Source: Pseudonocardia sp. MH-G8 (GTDB lineage: Bacteria > Actinomycetota > Actinomycetes > Mycobacteriales > Pseudonocardiaceae). Taken from it: a stretch of DNA of 64,000 nucleotides. The position numbers were made by a program, and so were the translations under genes. The notes beneath the pieces are model-generated. The model did not search any database. It saw only the letters and a list, made by a program, of their open reading frames with translations, and was not told the origin of the DNA. This document shows positions 40,093-49,260 of the stretch, one piece after another. The stretch lies in contig NZ_NKYF01000002.1 in NCBI RefSeq assembly GCF_002262885.1, positions 186,001 to 250,000 on the forward strand. The letters are read 5' to 3'. The first letter of the stretch is position 1; the number at the start of each line of letters is the position of its first letter.

Positions 40093-41226
40093 TCATGAGC
40101 TCGGCAGCCCGATCGCGTCGGCCACGAGGTCGGCGTGGAAGTCGCCGTCGCCGAACGCGAGCGCGGCGCTGGTCGCGTGCTGCAGGTGGCGGTGCAGGTC
40201 GTGCTCGGCGGTGAAGCCGATCGCGCCGTGCACCTGGTGCCCGAGCGCGCACACCCGCTGGTAGGCATCGCTCACCCACGACTTGGCCACCGACACCGTC
40301 AACGCCACCTCGTCGGGTGCCTGACCGGGTGCGGTCAGCCGCCAGATCGCCTCGTAGGCGATGAAGCGCGCGGTGAGGACGTCGATCGCCATGTCCGCGC
40401 AGTGGTGCTGGACCGCCTGGAAGCCGCCGATCGCGCGCCCGAACTGCTCACGCTGCGCGGCGTATTCGACGCTCCTGTCCAGCACCCGCTGGGCGCCGCC
40501 CACCATCTCGGCGCAGGTGGCGGCGGCGCCGAACGCAGTCGCCGTGGCCGCCACCGCGGCGCCACCGCCCACCTCGCCCAGCACCCGGTCGCCCGGCACC
40601 GCGACACCGGCGAACCGGACGTCGTGCTCGGCGTTCGGGCCCACCACGTCGAGCCGCTCGTGCGTGATGCCGGCGGCACAGGCGTCCACGAGGAACGCGG
40701 TGAGCGCGTCCCCGGTCGCGGCCACCACCAGCAGGTCGTCGGCCACGTGCGCGAACGGCACGTACCGGGCCACGCCGTCGAGGACGAACCCGTCATCCGA
40801 GGCCGTGGCGGTCACGGTGGACCCGCCGGTGCTCCAGCCGGCGCGCGGGGCGGCGCGCGCGAAGGCGATGGTCCGGCCCTCGGCGACGCCCCGCAGCCAG
40901 CGCTCCCGCTGCGGTGCGGAGCCGTGCCGCTCGACGGCTGCGGCCCCGCAGGCCACGGTGTGCAGGAACGGGCTCGGTACCTGGGCCGCACCCATCTCCT
41001 CGACGAGCAGGCAGGCCTCGAGGAACCCCTCGCCGACGCCGCCGTGGCCCTCCGGGACGGCCAGCCCGGTCCAGCCGAGCTCGACCATCTCCTTCCAGAG
41101 GTCGGCCGAGAAGCCGGCCGGGTCCCCGGCCACCGCCCCCGCACCTGCCGTCGCCGCGCGTGCGCCGAGCACGTCGCGGGCGGTGCTGCGGATCAGCTCC
41201 TGGTCCTCGGTCAGGGTCAGGTCCAT
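40093..41226 (-). CDS. Acyl-CoA dehydrogenase family protein (probable partner subunit)
   Basis: The 377-residue flavoprotein begins MDLTLTEDQELIRSTARDVL, has the substrate/FAD region PEGHGGVGEGFLEACLLVEEM, and ends with a helical part (YAAQREQFGRAIGGFQAVQH, CALGHQVHGAIGFTAEHDLH). In actinobacterial side-chain catabolism, two dissimilar dehydrogenases encoded together form one alpha2beta2 enzyme; this protein and the one at 42950-44188 fit that pattern. It is the last gene of the five-gene operon. Confidence 0.92.
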   Translation of the reverse strand: MDLTLTEDQELIRSTARDVLGARAATAGAGAVAGDPAGFSADLWKEMVELGWTGLAVPEGHGGVGEGFLEACLLVEEMGAAQVPSPFLHTVACGAAAVERHGSAPQRERWLRGVAEGRTIAFARAAPRAGWSTGGSTVTATASDDGFVLDGVARYVPFAHVADDLLVVAATGDALTAFLVDACAAGITHERLDVVGPNAEHDVRFAGVAVPGDRVLGEVGGGAAVAATATAFGAAATCAEMVGGAQRVLDRSVEYAAQREQFGRAIGGFQAVQHHCADMAIDVLTARFIAYEAIWRLTAPGQAPDEVALTVSVAKSWVSDAYQRVCALGHQVHGAIGFTAEHDLHRHLQHATSAALAFGDGDFHADLVADAIGLPSS

Positions 41227-41239
41227 GGTGCGAGCCTTC

Positions 41240-42178
41240 CTACTGCTGCGGCGCGATCTTGTCCGAGCGCACCCAGACCCCGGGTCGCTCCTCCCAGAAC
41301 AGCTGCACGAGGACCCCGCCCGCGTGCTTGGGGTGGATGAACGTGTGCTTCCACGCCGCGCCGTCCTTGACGCCCTCCTCGTCGTCGAACGTGGGGATGT
41401 CGTGGACGCGGCAGGCGTCCAGGGCGGCGTCCCAGTCGGCGACCTCGAACGTGACGTGGTGGGCCGCCGCGCCGTTGCGGGCGAGGAACTTGTCGACGAA
41501 CGAGTCCTCGCCGCGACCGGTGATGACCTCCCAGCAGATGCTGGAGCCGGGCACGTTCAGCACGAGGTCGGCCATGTCCGGGATCTCGTCGTCCGCGGTG
41601 CGCCAGACCTCGACGAAGCCGGCCAGCTCGGAGTACCAGCGCGACAGCTCGTCACGGTCGTGGAAGGCCTGGCAGATGTGGTCGATGCCGCGGATGCCCA
41701 GCGTCGGGCCGTCACCGTCGACGGGCTTGACGGCCGTGGCCTCGTCGTCGCCGAGCATGGCGAGGTTCCCGGGGCCGCGCAGGCGCCACAGCACGCCGGG
41801 ACCGTGCTCGGGCGGTGACAGCGACGCCTCCACCCAGCGGCCCGCGACCGAGTCGCTGACCTTGAGCCCGCGCCGGTCCAGCTCGGCGACGGCGGCGTCC
41901 AGGTCCGGAACCTCGGCGCCGACGTGGTGCAGGCCCGGGCGTCCGTTGTGCTCGTCGAGCCAGGTCTGCAGCGCCCCGCCCTCGCCCGACGGCGCGAGCA
42001 CCACCCAGGTCTGACCCGCGCTGCCCGGCACCTCGAGCCGGACCCCGCGGACGCCCTGGGCCGGGTTGTCCCAGGTGTGCGTGCGCCGGAAGCCGAACAG
42101 GCCCTCGAGCAACGCGAGCTGCTTGTCCAGGTCGGGGGTCGCCACCGCGACGTGGTCGATCCGGTAGATCTTGAGCAT
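41240..42178 (-). CDS. VOC-superfamily protein with two VOC modules
   Basis: The 312-residue protein has two glyoxalase-like modules: IYRIDHVAVATPDLDKQLAL (about 4-125) and LGIRGIDHICQAFHD to LVQLFWEERPG (about 160-300). Metal-ligand-type histidines are present in both (IDHV, LHHVG, GIDHIC, AAHHVTFE). Two-module VOC proteins include dioxygenases and acyl-CoA epimerases. Its place inside an acyl-CoA operon suggests action on a CoA thioester or ring-cleavage product; the reaction cannot be named. Confidence 0.88.
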   Translation of the reverse strand: MLKIYRIDHVAVATPDLDKQLALLEGLFGFRRTHTWDNPAQGVRGVRLEVPGSAGQTWVVLAPSGEGGALQTWLDEHNGRPGLHHVGAEVPDLDAAVAELDRRGLKVSDSVAGRWVEASLSPPEHGPGVLWRLRGPGNLAMLGDDEATAVKPVDGDGPTLGIRGIDHICQAFHDRDELSRWYSELAGFVEVWRTADDEIPDMADLVLNVPGSSICWEVITGRGEDSFVDKFLARNGAAAHHVTFEVADWDAALDACRVHDIPTFDDEEGVKDGAAWKHTFIHPKHAGGVLVQLFWEERPGVWVRSDKIAPQQ

Positions 42179-42190
42179 GGGATGCCCTCC

Positions 42191-42937
42191 TCAGCTGGGG
42201 TGCGGCTCGATCCAGTCGTAGCCGCCGGTGACCAGCTCCTTGACGAGCCGGAGGTTGTAGCGGTTCATCGCCCCGATGCGCTCGGCGAGGGCGGCCACCT
42301 TGTCGTCGAACTCCTCGGCGGCGAACACGTCGTTGACCAGGCCGAGCTGCAGCGCGCGCTGCGCGTCGAGACGGACACCGGTGAAGAGCATCTCCTTGGC
42401 CCGCGCCACGCCGATCCTCGCCGGCAGTCGCTTGAGCCCACCCCAGCCGGGCGCGCTGCCGCCGACCTCGGGCTGGTCGGGGTCCTCCTTGCCGTCCATG
42501 AACTTCGGCTGGTGCGGCGGCCGGGCGGAGAGGGTGATCTCCACCAGCCCCATCTTCGCGTTGTCGGCGCACACGATGAAGTCCGCGCCCAGCGCCAGCT
42601 CCAGCCCACCGCCGACGGCGTACCCGTGCACCGCGGCGAACACCGGGATCGACAGTCGCTCCATCATGGCGAACGTCTTCTCACCGAGCCGGCCCTGCTC
42701 GATCCGGTCGGCCTTGGTCAGCGACTCGGACCAGTCCAGGTCCATGCCGGCGCAGAAGCCCTTCTCGCCCGCCCCGCGCAGCACCGCGACGCAGACCTCG
42801 GGGTCGTCGTCGATGTCGGTGAAGACCTGACGCAGGCCGTGCATCATCTCCGGGGTCAGCGCGTTGAGCTTCTTGGGCCGGTCCAGGGTGATCCAGCAGA
42901 CGCGGTCCTTGACCGCGACGTCGAGTCCTTCAGTCAT
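42191..42937 (-). CDS. Enoyl-CoA hydratase/isomerase family protein
   Basis: The 248-residue crotonase-fold protein has the oxyanion-hole segments EKGFCAGMDLDW and HGYAVGGGLELALGADF, and AKMGLVEITLSARP where the first catalytic Glu is expected. A ~20-residue insertion (PKFMDGKEDPDQPEVGGS) interrupts the usual link to PGWGGLKRLPARIG, so this is not a standard housekeeping hydratase. It likely hydrates the enoyl-CoA made by the neighbouring dehydrogenases. Confidence 0.92.
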   Translation of the reverse strand: MTEGLDVAVKDRVCWITLDRPKKLNALTPEMMHGLRQVFTDIDDDPEVCVAVLRGAGEKGFCAGMDLDWSESLTKADRIEQGRLGEKTFAMMERLSIPVFAAVHGYAVGGGLELALGADFIVCADNAKMGLVEITLSARPPHQPKFMDGKEDPDQPEVGGSAPGWGGLKRLPARIGVARAKEMLFTGVRLDAQRALQLGLVNDVFAAEEFDDKVAALAERIGAMNRYNLRLVKELVTGGYDWIEPHPS

Positions 42938-42949
42938 GTGTGGTCCTCC

Positions 42950-44188
42950 TCAGGATCGGGGCAGGCCGAGGCCCCGGGTGGCGATGACGTTGCGCTGGAT
43001 CTCCGAGGCGCCGCCCAGGAAAGTGGCGGCCACGGCGTCCATGCGCATGTGGGTGAACGCGCCGGCCAGCGGGGCGTTCCGCCGCTGCCAGAGCAGGGCG
43101 TGCGAGCCGAAGGCCCGGGCCCCGGTGCGCGCGAGCCGCTGGTGCAGCTCGGCGCTGAACAGCTGGTTGACCGACGCCTCGTACCCCGGCACCCCGCCCG
43201 CGGCCTGCTTGGACACGGTGTAGCGGGCGATGTTGTAGAGCACCCGCATCTCGGTGTAGCGACGCGCGATCTCCTGCCGGACGCCGTGCTCCCAGCCCTC
43301 CCGCAGGTGCTCGCGCCCCTCGGGCGAGCCGATGTGCTCGACGAGGCGGGCGATCGCCTGCTCGTACTTGATGGTCGCTCCGATACCGGCGCGCTCGAAG
43401 CTGAGCGCGTCCATCGCGACGTACCAGCCGCGGTTCTCCTCGCCCACCCGGTTCGCGACCGGCACCCGCGCGTTCTCGAAGAAGATCTCCGAGAACGGGG
43501 TGTCGCCGCGGATGTCGCGGATCGGGCGCACCGTGACCCCGGGCGTGTTCACGTCGACGAGCAGGAACGTGATGCCCCGGTGCTTCGGCGACGCGTCCGG
43601 GTCGGTGCGGACCAGGACGAACAGCCAGTCGGCGTGCTGGCCGAGCGAGGTCCACACCTTCTGCCCGTCCACGACGTAGTGGTCGCCGTCCCGGACCGCC
43701 CTCGTCCGCAACCCGGCGAGGTCGGATCCGGCCTCCGGCTCCGAGAACCCCTGCGCCCACGTGCGCTCGCCGCGGGCGATCGGCGGCAGGTGCTCGGCCT
43801 GCTGCGCGTCCGTGCCGTGCGCGAGCAGGGTCGGCCCGAGCAGGAACGCGCCGATGCCGTTCACGGTGGGCACGCGCGCCCGCATCATCTCCTCCTGGAG
43901 GATGAACTCCTCCAGGGCGGAGAGCCCGGCGCCGCCGTACTCCACCGGCCAGTGCGGCGTGATCCAGCCGCGCTCGGCCAGCACCGCTGCCCACTCCCGC
44001 GCGCCCTCGCGGCGCGCCGGGTCCGCGCTGGTGCGGTCGACCGGCCAGTTGTACCCCCGGACGTCCTCGGGCTCGAGGCTCTGCTCGGCGTCGGGGTCCG
44101 GCGTGTACGCGGCCGGGAAGCGGTCGCGGACGAAGGCACGCACCTCCTCGCGGAACGCGGCCTGGTCGGGGGTGTCTTCCCAGTTCAT
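42950..44188 (-). CDS. Acyl-CoA dehydrogenase
   Basis: The 412-residue protein begins MNWEDTPDQAAFREEVRAFV and carries the FAD/substrate segments QGFSEPEAGSDLAGLRTRAV, WTSLGQHADWLFVLVRTD and the C-terminal ATFLGGASEIQRNVIATRGL. The ATG overlaps the stop of the ligase gene (ATGA), so they are coupled. Together with the dehydrogenase at 40093 it probably forms a hetero-oligomer acting on a bulky acyl-CoA, as in steroid or terpenoid side-chain oxidation; that is inferred from layout. Confidence 0.94.
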   Translation of the reverse strand: MNWEDTPDQAAFREEVRAFVRDRFPAAYTPDPDAEQSLEPEDVRGYNWPVDRTSADPARREGAREWAAVLAERGWITPHWPVEYGGAGLSALEEFILQEEMMRARVPTVNGIGAFLLGPTLLAHGTDAQQAEHLPPIARGERTWAQGFSEPEAGSDLAGLRTRAVRDGDHYVVDGQKVWTSLGQHADWLFVLVRTDPDASPKHRGITFLLVDVNTPGVTVRPIRDIRGDTPFSEIFFENARVPVANRVGEENRGWYVAMDALSFERAGIGATIKYEQAIARLVEHIGSPEGREHLREGWEHGVRQEIARRYTEMRVLYNIARYTVSKQAAGGVPGYEASVNQLFSAELHQRLARTGARAFGSHALLWQRRNAPLAGAFTHMRMDAVAATFLGGASEIQRNVIATRGLGLPRS

Positions 44189-45828
44189 GCCGTCCTCCCG
44201 GGGGTCGACCCGGCCGCGGCGGACGCCTGGCCCGCCCACGTGCTGGGCGCCGCCTTCTCCCGGTCCCAGGTGCCGGGGGTGATACCGCGGTCACCCATCG
44301 CGCGCAGCGCGTACTTGGCGATCTTGTCGCTGGGTGTGCGGGGGAGCTCGTCCACGAACTCAACGAACCGCGGCACCATGAACGAGGGGAGTTTCGCCGC
44401 GCAGTACTCGATGAGCTCGGCGTGGGTCAGCTCGGCGCCCGGGGCGAGGACGACGGCGAGCTTGACCTCCTCCTCCTCCAGCTCCGAGGGCACGCCGAAC
44501 GCCGCGCACTCGATGACGGCCGAGTGCAGGTTGACCTCGCACTCGATGTCGAAGGCGGAGATGTTCTCCCCGCGCCTGCGGATCGCGTCCGCGATGCGGT
44601 CGAGGAAGTAGAAGTAGCCGTCGTCGTCGCGCCAGACCCGGTCGCCCGTGTGGAACCACAGGTTGCGGAACGCCCTGGCGGTCGCCTCGGGCATCCCGTA
44701 GTAGCCCGGCGTGATCACGAACGGCTGCTTGGGACGCACCACGAGCTCACCCGGCTCGCCTGCGGGGACCTCGCGGTCGTCCTCGTCGACGACCGCCACG
44801 TCGAACCGTTCGGCGTTGACCTGGCCCATCGAGCCCAGGCGCCACCCGCCGTACGGGCTGCCGGTCGCGATGCCGACCTCGGTGCTGGTGTAGGTCTCCG
44901 CGGACCGGACGCCGAACCGCTCCAGCAGGGCCGCGTCCAGCGCGGACTTGCCCATGTAGAACGTCTTCAGCGGGTGGTCGCGGTCCCGCGGTCCCGGCGG
45001 GGCGCTGAGCAGGATCGGGATCATCGCGAACACGCTCATCGCGACCTGCGCGTCGAAGTGGCGCACGTCGTCCCAGAAGCGCGAGGCGCTGAACCGCTCC
45101 ACGATGCCGACCGCGCTCCCGGACAGCAGCGCCGCGAAGACGCCGTCCCACAGACCTGCGGCGTGGAACAGCGGCAGCGGGCAGTACGTCGTACTGCCCC
45201 AGCGATCCAGGTAGTCCAACGAGTCGCGGGCGCAGGTCAGGGCCAGCGCGTGCGGCGCCATCGCGCCCTTGGAGCGGCCGGTCGTGCCGGAGGTGTACAT
45301 GATCGCGAGCAGGTCGGTGAACCGGGATTCGTCGTGCACCGGCTCGGCGCCGTGGACGAGCAGCCGCGACATGGGTACCGCCCGCACACCGAGCAGACCG
45401 AGTGCGGGCTCGGCCCCACGGACGATCACCCGGGCCAGGCCGGGCAGCTCCGACGCCACCGGCGGCAACCGGTCGGCGTACTCGACGTCGATCAGCAGCG
45501 TGGACACGTCCGCGCTGTCGAGCACGTGACGCAGCAGCTCGCCGCGATAGGCCGTGTTCACCGGCACCGCGACCGCACCGAGCCGGGCGAGCGCGAAGAT
45601 CACGGGCACGAACTCGGCGCAGTTCGGCAGCATCACCGCGACGTGGTCGCCACGGCGCACGCCTTCGGCCGCCAGGCCGCTCGCGTACCGGTCGGCCGCA
45701 TCGTCGACCTCCGCGAAGGTCCACTCACCGTCGCGGAACTTCAGGAACACGACGTCCCCATGGGTCTCGGCGCGCGATCTGAGCAATTTGCCGAGTACCA
45801 AGCTCTCCAGCCACTCCTCGTTCATCAC
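44185..45828 (-). CDS. AMP-forming acyl-CoA synthetase
   Basis: The 547-residue ANL-family enzyme has the P-loop MYTSGTTGRSKGAMAPHALA, the acyl pocket motif ETYTSTEVGIATGSPYGG, the hinge WFHTGDRVWRDDDGYFYFLD and RIADAIRRRGENISAFDIE, and the catalytic Lys in LPRTPSDKIAKYALR. It activates a carboxylic acid to its CoA thioester and is the first gene of the operon. ATG 45828 and 45825 are equally possible starts. Confidence 0.95.
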   Translation of the reverse strand: MMNEEWLESLVLGKLLRSRAETHGDVVFLKFRDGEWTFAEVDDAADRYASGLAAEGVRRGDHVAVMLPNCAEFVPVIFALARLGAVAVPVNTAYRGELLRHVLDSADVSTLLIDVEYADRLPPVASELPGLARVIVRGAEPALGLLGVRAVPMSRLLVHGAEPVHDESRFTDLLAIMYTSGTTGRSKGAMAPHALALTCARDSLDYLDRWGSTTYCPLPLFHAAGLWDGVFAALLSGSAVGIVERFSASRFWDDVRHFDAQVAMSVFAMIPILLSAPPGPRDRDHPLKTFYMGKSALDAALLERFGVRSAETYTSTEVGIATGSPYGGWRLGSMGQVNAERFDVAVVDEDDREVPAGEPGELVVRPKQPFVITPGYYGMPEATARAFRNLWFHTGDRVWRDDDGYFYFLDRIADAIRRRGENISAFDIECEVNLHSAVIECAAFGVPSELEEEEVKLAVVLAPGAELTHAELIEYCAAKLPSFMVPRFVEFVDELPRTPSDKIAKYALRAMGDRGITPGTWDREKAAPSTWAGQASAAAGSTPGRTA

Positions 45829-46021
45829 ACCTCCGCGGCACTTCGCCGCCCGATGTCAGGCCTGCCGGCATCGCCGACACCGGAGGTCGGTGGTGCCGGA
45901 GGCTGACTTACCGCCGGGCCCCGGACGACCCGACGTCGGGCCGCGAGACCGCTATGGGTCGGATTGCTCCCGATCCGAGCACGGATCGCGCCACGCCGCC
46001 AGTGCTGGCGGCCAGTGACCT

Positions 46022-46060
46022 GCGAACGGCTGCCACCAGAACTCGGTGGCAGCCGTTCGC
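46022..46060 (-). terminator. Strong hairpin terminator after ectC
   Basis: GCGAACGGCTGCCACC (46022-46037) and GGTGGCAGCCGTTCGC (46045-46060) form a perfect 16-bp stem with a 7-base loop, 22 bases after the ectC stop. No T-run follows. The rest of the 45829-46082 gap shows nothing clear. Confidence 0.85.
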
Positions 46061-46082
46061 GGCGTTCGGTCGTTCGCCTCGC

Positions 46083-46508
46083 TCAGGAGGCCGACTCGCT
46101 CTTCCCCGACGCCGTCGCGTCGGGCTCGACGATCAGCGGGTACACGCCGTTCTCGTCGTGCACCTCGCGCCCCGTCACCGGCGGGTTGAACACGCACACC
46201 GTCCGCATCTGGGTCTTGGGCCGCAGCTGGTGGCGCTCGTTGCCGTTGAGGACGTAGATCGAGCCCGGAGCGAGCTTGTACGTGACGTCGTTGTTCTTGT
46301 CGTACAGCTCGCCCTCACCCTCGGTGATGAAGACGGCCTCGATGTGGTTCGCGTACCAGAAGTCGTTCACCGAACCGGCGTCGAGCACCGTCTCGTGCAC
46401 CGAGAAGCCCACACCGTCGCCCGCCAGCACGATGCGCTTGCTGCGCCAGTGCGGGGTCTTGATGTCGCGCTCGGTGTCGGTGATCTCCTCCAGCGTACGA
46501 ACGATCAT
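46083..46508 (-). CDS. ectC: L-ectoine synthase EctC
   Basis: The 141-residue cupin begins [20 protein letters not shown] and carries [40 protein letters not shown] and [20 protein letters not shown]. EctC closes the ring of N-acetyl-diaminobutyrate to the osmolyte ectoine. Its ATG overlaps the ectB stop (ATGA). No ectD follows: the operon ends in a strong hairpin, so any hydroxyectoine step must lie elsewhere. Confidence 0.97.
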   Translation of the reverse strand: MIVRTLEEITDTERDIKTPHWRSKRIVLAGDGVGFSVHETVLDAGSVNDFWYANHIEAVFITEGEGELYDKNNDVTYKLAPGSIYVLNGNERHQLRPKTQMRTVCVFNPPVTGREVHDENGVYPLIVEPDATASGKSESAS

Positions 46509-47773
46509 GCAGAAACTCCTTCGGTCACGGCGCGGACGGCCTCTCCGACCACGGACAAACCTTCGTCCAGCTCCGCGTCGGAGATCGTGAGCGGCGGCAT
46601 GATCTTCATGACCTCGTCGGACGGGCCGGACGTCTCCATCAACAGTCCCCGCTCGAACGCCGCGGCACACGCCTTCGCGGCGAGCTCCGGCTGCGAGAAC
46701 GACAACCCGCGCGCGAGCCCGCGGCCCTTGGGCGTCAGGTCCACCGCCTGCGACGATGCCGCGAGCTCGGTGAGGCGCTCCTCCACCCGCTCGCCCTTGG
46801 CGATCGTGCCGCGCTCCAGCGTGTCGTCGGTCCAGTACTCGTTCAGCGCGGCCGTCGCCGTGATGAAGGCCGGGTTGTGCCCGCGGAAGGTGCCGTTGTG
46901 CTCGCCCGGGCCCCACTGGTCGAGCTCCGGTTTGATCAGCGTGAGTGCCATCGGCAGCCCGTAACCACTGATCGACTTCGACAGGCAGACGATGTCGGGC
47001 TTGATCCCGGCGGCCTCGAACGAGAAGAACGGACCGGTGCGTCCGACGCCCATCTGCACGTCGTCGACGATCAGCAGCATGCCGTGGCGCCGGCACAGCT
47101 CCTCGAGGCCCTGCAGCCACTCGATCCGCGCCGGGTTGATGCCGCCCTCGCCCTGCACGGTCTCGACGATCACGCCGGCAGGCTCGTTCAGCCCGCTGCC
47201 GGAGTCGCCGAGCAGCTTCTCGAACCACAGGAAGTCCGGGACCGTGCCGTCGAAGTAGTTGTCGAACGGCATCGGGGTGGCGTGCACCAGCGGGATCCCC
47301 GCCCCGCCCCGTTTCATCGAGTTGCCCGTGACGGACAGCGCGCCCAGCGTCATGCCGTGGAACGCGTTGGTGAAGTTGATCATCGACTCGCGGCCGGTGA
47401 TCTTCCGGACCAGCTTCAACGCCGCCTCGACGGTGTTGGCGCCGGTCGGTCCCGGGAACTGCACCTTGTAGTCGAGGCCGCGCGGCTTGAGCACGACCTC
47501 CTCGAACGTCCGCAGGAACTCACCCTTGGCCACGGTGTACTTGTCGAGACCGTGAGTGATGCCGTCCCGCTCGAGGTACTCGATCAGCGGACGTTTCAGC
47601 GCGGGCGGATTGTGGCCGTAGTTCAGAGCGCCGGCACCGGCGAAGAAGTCGAGGTAGCTACGGCCGTGGATGTCGTTGATGTGAGACCCGCGGGCAGTGT
47701 CGAACACCACGGGCCAGGTCCGGCAGTAGCTGCGGACCTGGGATTCCATGTCGTCGAAAACGGTGGTCTCCAC
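46505..47773 (-). CDS. ectB: Diaminobutyrate-2-oxoglutarate transaminase EctB
   Basis: The 422-residue class III PLP aminotransferase has [66 protein letters not shown] and the PLP Lys in [15 protein letters not shown]. It makes L-2,4-diaminobutyrate from aspartate semialdehyde, the first ectoine step. It follows ectA by 36 bases and overlaps ectC. Confidence 0.97.
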   Translation of the reverse strand: METTVFDDMESQVRSYCRTWPVVFDTARGSHINDIHGRSYLDFFAGAGALNYGHNPPALKRPLIEYLERDGITHGLDKYTVAKGEFLRTFEEVVLKPRGLDYKVQFPGPTGANTVEAALKLVRKITGRESMINFTNAFHGMTLGALSVTGNSMKRGGAGIPLVHATPMPFDNYFDGTVPDFLWFEKLLGDSGSGLNEPAGVIVETVQGEGGINPARIEWLQGLEELCRRHGMLLIVDDVQMGVGRTGPFFSFEAAGIKPDIVCLSKSISGYGLPMALTLIKPELDQWGPGEHNGTFRGHNPAFITATAALNEYWTDDTLERGTIAKGERVEERLTELAASSQAVDLTPKGRGLARGLSFSQPELAAKACAAAFERGLLMETSGPSDEVMKIMPPLTISDAELDEGLSVVGEAVRAVTEGVSA

Positions 47774-47809
47774 GTGCTTCCCCTAGCAATGTCGAAATGG
47801 ATCGTCCGG

Positions 47810-48334
47810 TCAGCGCCGAACCGGTCCGATCCGAAACAGGATCTCGGGCTCGTGGCCGGCGCCGAGCAGTTCCGCGCCGAACAGCTCGCTCCGCCGCACC
47901 TCCGCGTCACGCCGCTGCGCGAAGCGGGTGAAGAGCGCGATGGAACCCTCGTTGTCCGGCGTGATCGTGGTCTCGAGGTGCCCGACGTCGGGCACGGCGT
48001 CGAACAGAGCGTCGAGCATCTGCCCCGCAACACCCCGCCCCCGGGCTGCCTCGTCGACCGCCACCTGCCACACGACCAGCGTGGACGGCTCGTCCGGGCG
48101 GCGGAAGCCCGTGATGAACCCGATCACATCGGCGCCGTCGCGAGCCACGACGGACGTGGCTGCGAAGTCGCGGCACCACAGCAGGTAGGCGTAGCGCGAG
48201 TTGACGTCCAGGACGCCGGACTCCGCCGCGAGCCGCCAGCAGGCCACTCCGTCGGGCGTACTCGGGCGGCCGATGGTCAACTGTTCCCCGACGTTTCGCC
48301 GAGCGAGGTTCGGAGATCCAGCGGATGCGGCCAT
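47810..48334 (-). CDS. ectA: Diaminobutyrate acetyltransferase EctA
   Basis: The 174-residue GNAT-fold enzyme has VLDVNSRYAYLLWCRDF, VIGFITGFRRPDEPSTLVVW, the acetyl-CoA loop VDEAARGRGVAGQMLDALF and HLETTITPDNEGSIALFTRF, typical of EctA. It acetylates diaminobutyrate at the gamma-amino group. ATG 48334 follows TTAAGT (48344-48349 read on the minus strand), a likely -10 element with a very short leader; an in-frame start 60 bases upstream would include the promoter. Confidence 0.95.
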   Translation of the reverse strand: MAASAGSPNLARRNVGEQLTIGRPSTPDGVACWRLAAESGVLDVNSRYAYLLWCRDFAATSVVARDGADVIGFITGFRRPDEPSTLVVWQVAVDEAARGRGVAGQMLDALFDAVPDVGHLETTITPDNEGSIALFTRFAQRRDAEVRRSELFGAELLGAGHEPEILFRIGPVRR

Positions 48335-48400
48335 GTCTAAGGAACTTAACAGGCCGGAATCCGCCACGCGTCCCCCCGGGGATGATCCGGACACTCAACA

Positions 48401-48416
48401 TGTGAGCGCTATCACA
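48401..48416. promoter_or_regulatory. Perfect CRP/GlxR-type site upstream of ectA
   Basis: TGTGAGCGCTATCACA is an exact TGTGA-N6-TCACA match, the consensus of actinobacterial CRP/GlxR regulators. Its centre lies about 70 bases before the predicted ectA transcription start, a usual position for class I activation. The remaining sequence to 48677, 5' of the DinB gene, shows nothing further. Confidence 0.8.
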
Positions 48417-48677
48417 ATCTGGTTTGCCGATCATGCCTGCCGGGAACGGGGTCGTTCCACCAGCTCACGGCGCGATTTCAGGCGTGTTGCAGTCGCCCTC
48501 AGGGGGTAGCCTGGGCCACACATCACGAAATCGCAACAACCGTCACACCGACCAGCCTGCGACCGTGCCCTCCGCCCCCGCGCCCCGCTCCGTCGGTCGT
48601 CACCGGAGGCGGGCGCGGGCGGGTCACGCGGTCGTCGGACGTCTGCTGCGCGGCGGGTGAGCCGGGAGAATCCGCGC

Positions 48678-49259
48678 ATGACCCCGAACGATGCCAAGGC
48701 AGACCTCCGCCGCTACCTGCAGGCGGCCCGCGACGCGATGCTGTGGAAGCTCGACGGCCTGGGCGAGCGCGACGTCCGGCGCCCGTTGACGCCCACCGGC
48801 ACCAACCTGCTCGGGCTGGTCAAGCACCTCGCCGGCGTCGAGCTCGGCTACTTCGGGGCCACCTTCGGCCGGCCCGTCGAGCCCCCGGGCGACTGGTTCG
48901 CGACCGACGCCGAACCGAACGCGGACATGTTCGCCACCGCCGACGAGTCGCGCGAGCACGTCATCGGGCTCTACCACAGCGCCTGGGCTCACGCGGACGT
49001 CACGATCGAGACCCTCCCCCTGGACGCCCCCGGGCACGTGCCGTTGTGGCCGCGGGGCGAGGTCACGCTGCACCGGATCCTCGTGCACGTCATCGCGGAG
49101 ACGCACCGGCACGCCGGGCACGCCGACATCGTCCGGGAGCTGGTCGACGGGGCCGTCGGGCTCCGCCTGGACAACGCGAACCTGCCGCCCGGCGACGCCG
49201 CGTGGTGGGGGGAGCACCGCGACCACCTCGAGCGCATCGCCCGCGAGGCCGGGACCTGA
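48678..49259 (+). CDS. DinB/DUF664 family protein, probably a mycothiol-dependent enzyme
   Basis: The 193-residue four-helix-bundle protein has LGLVKHLAGVELGYFGATF and ILVHVIAETHRHAGHADIVR, giving the His triad that binds metal in DinB-like proteins. The DUF664 group in actinobacteria is linked to bacillithiol/mycothiol-dependent transferases. ATG 48678 fits the family N-terminus (TPNDAKADLRRYLQAARDAM); an upstream GTG-type start at 48657 is less likely. Confidence 0.88.
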   Translation: MTPNDAKADLRRYLQAARDAMLWKLDGLGERDVRRPLTPTGTNLLGLVKHLAGVELGYFGATFGRPVEPPGDWFATDAEPNADMFATADESREHVIGLYHSAWAHADVTIETLPLDAPGHVPLWPRGEVTLHRILVHVIAETHRHAGHADIVRELVDGAVGLRLDNANLPPGDAAWWGEHRDHLERIAREAGT

Positions 49260-49260
49260 G

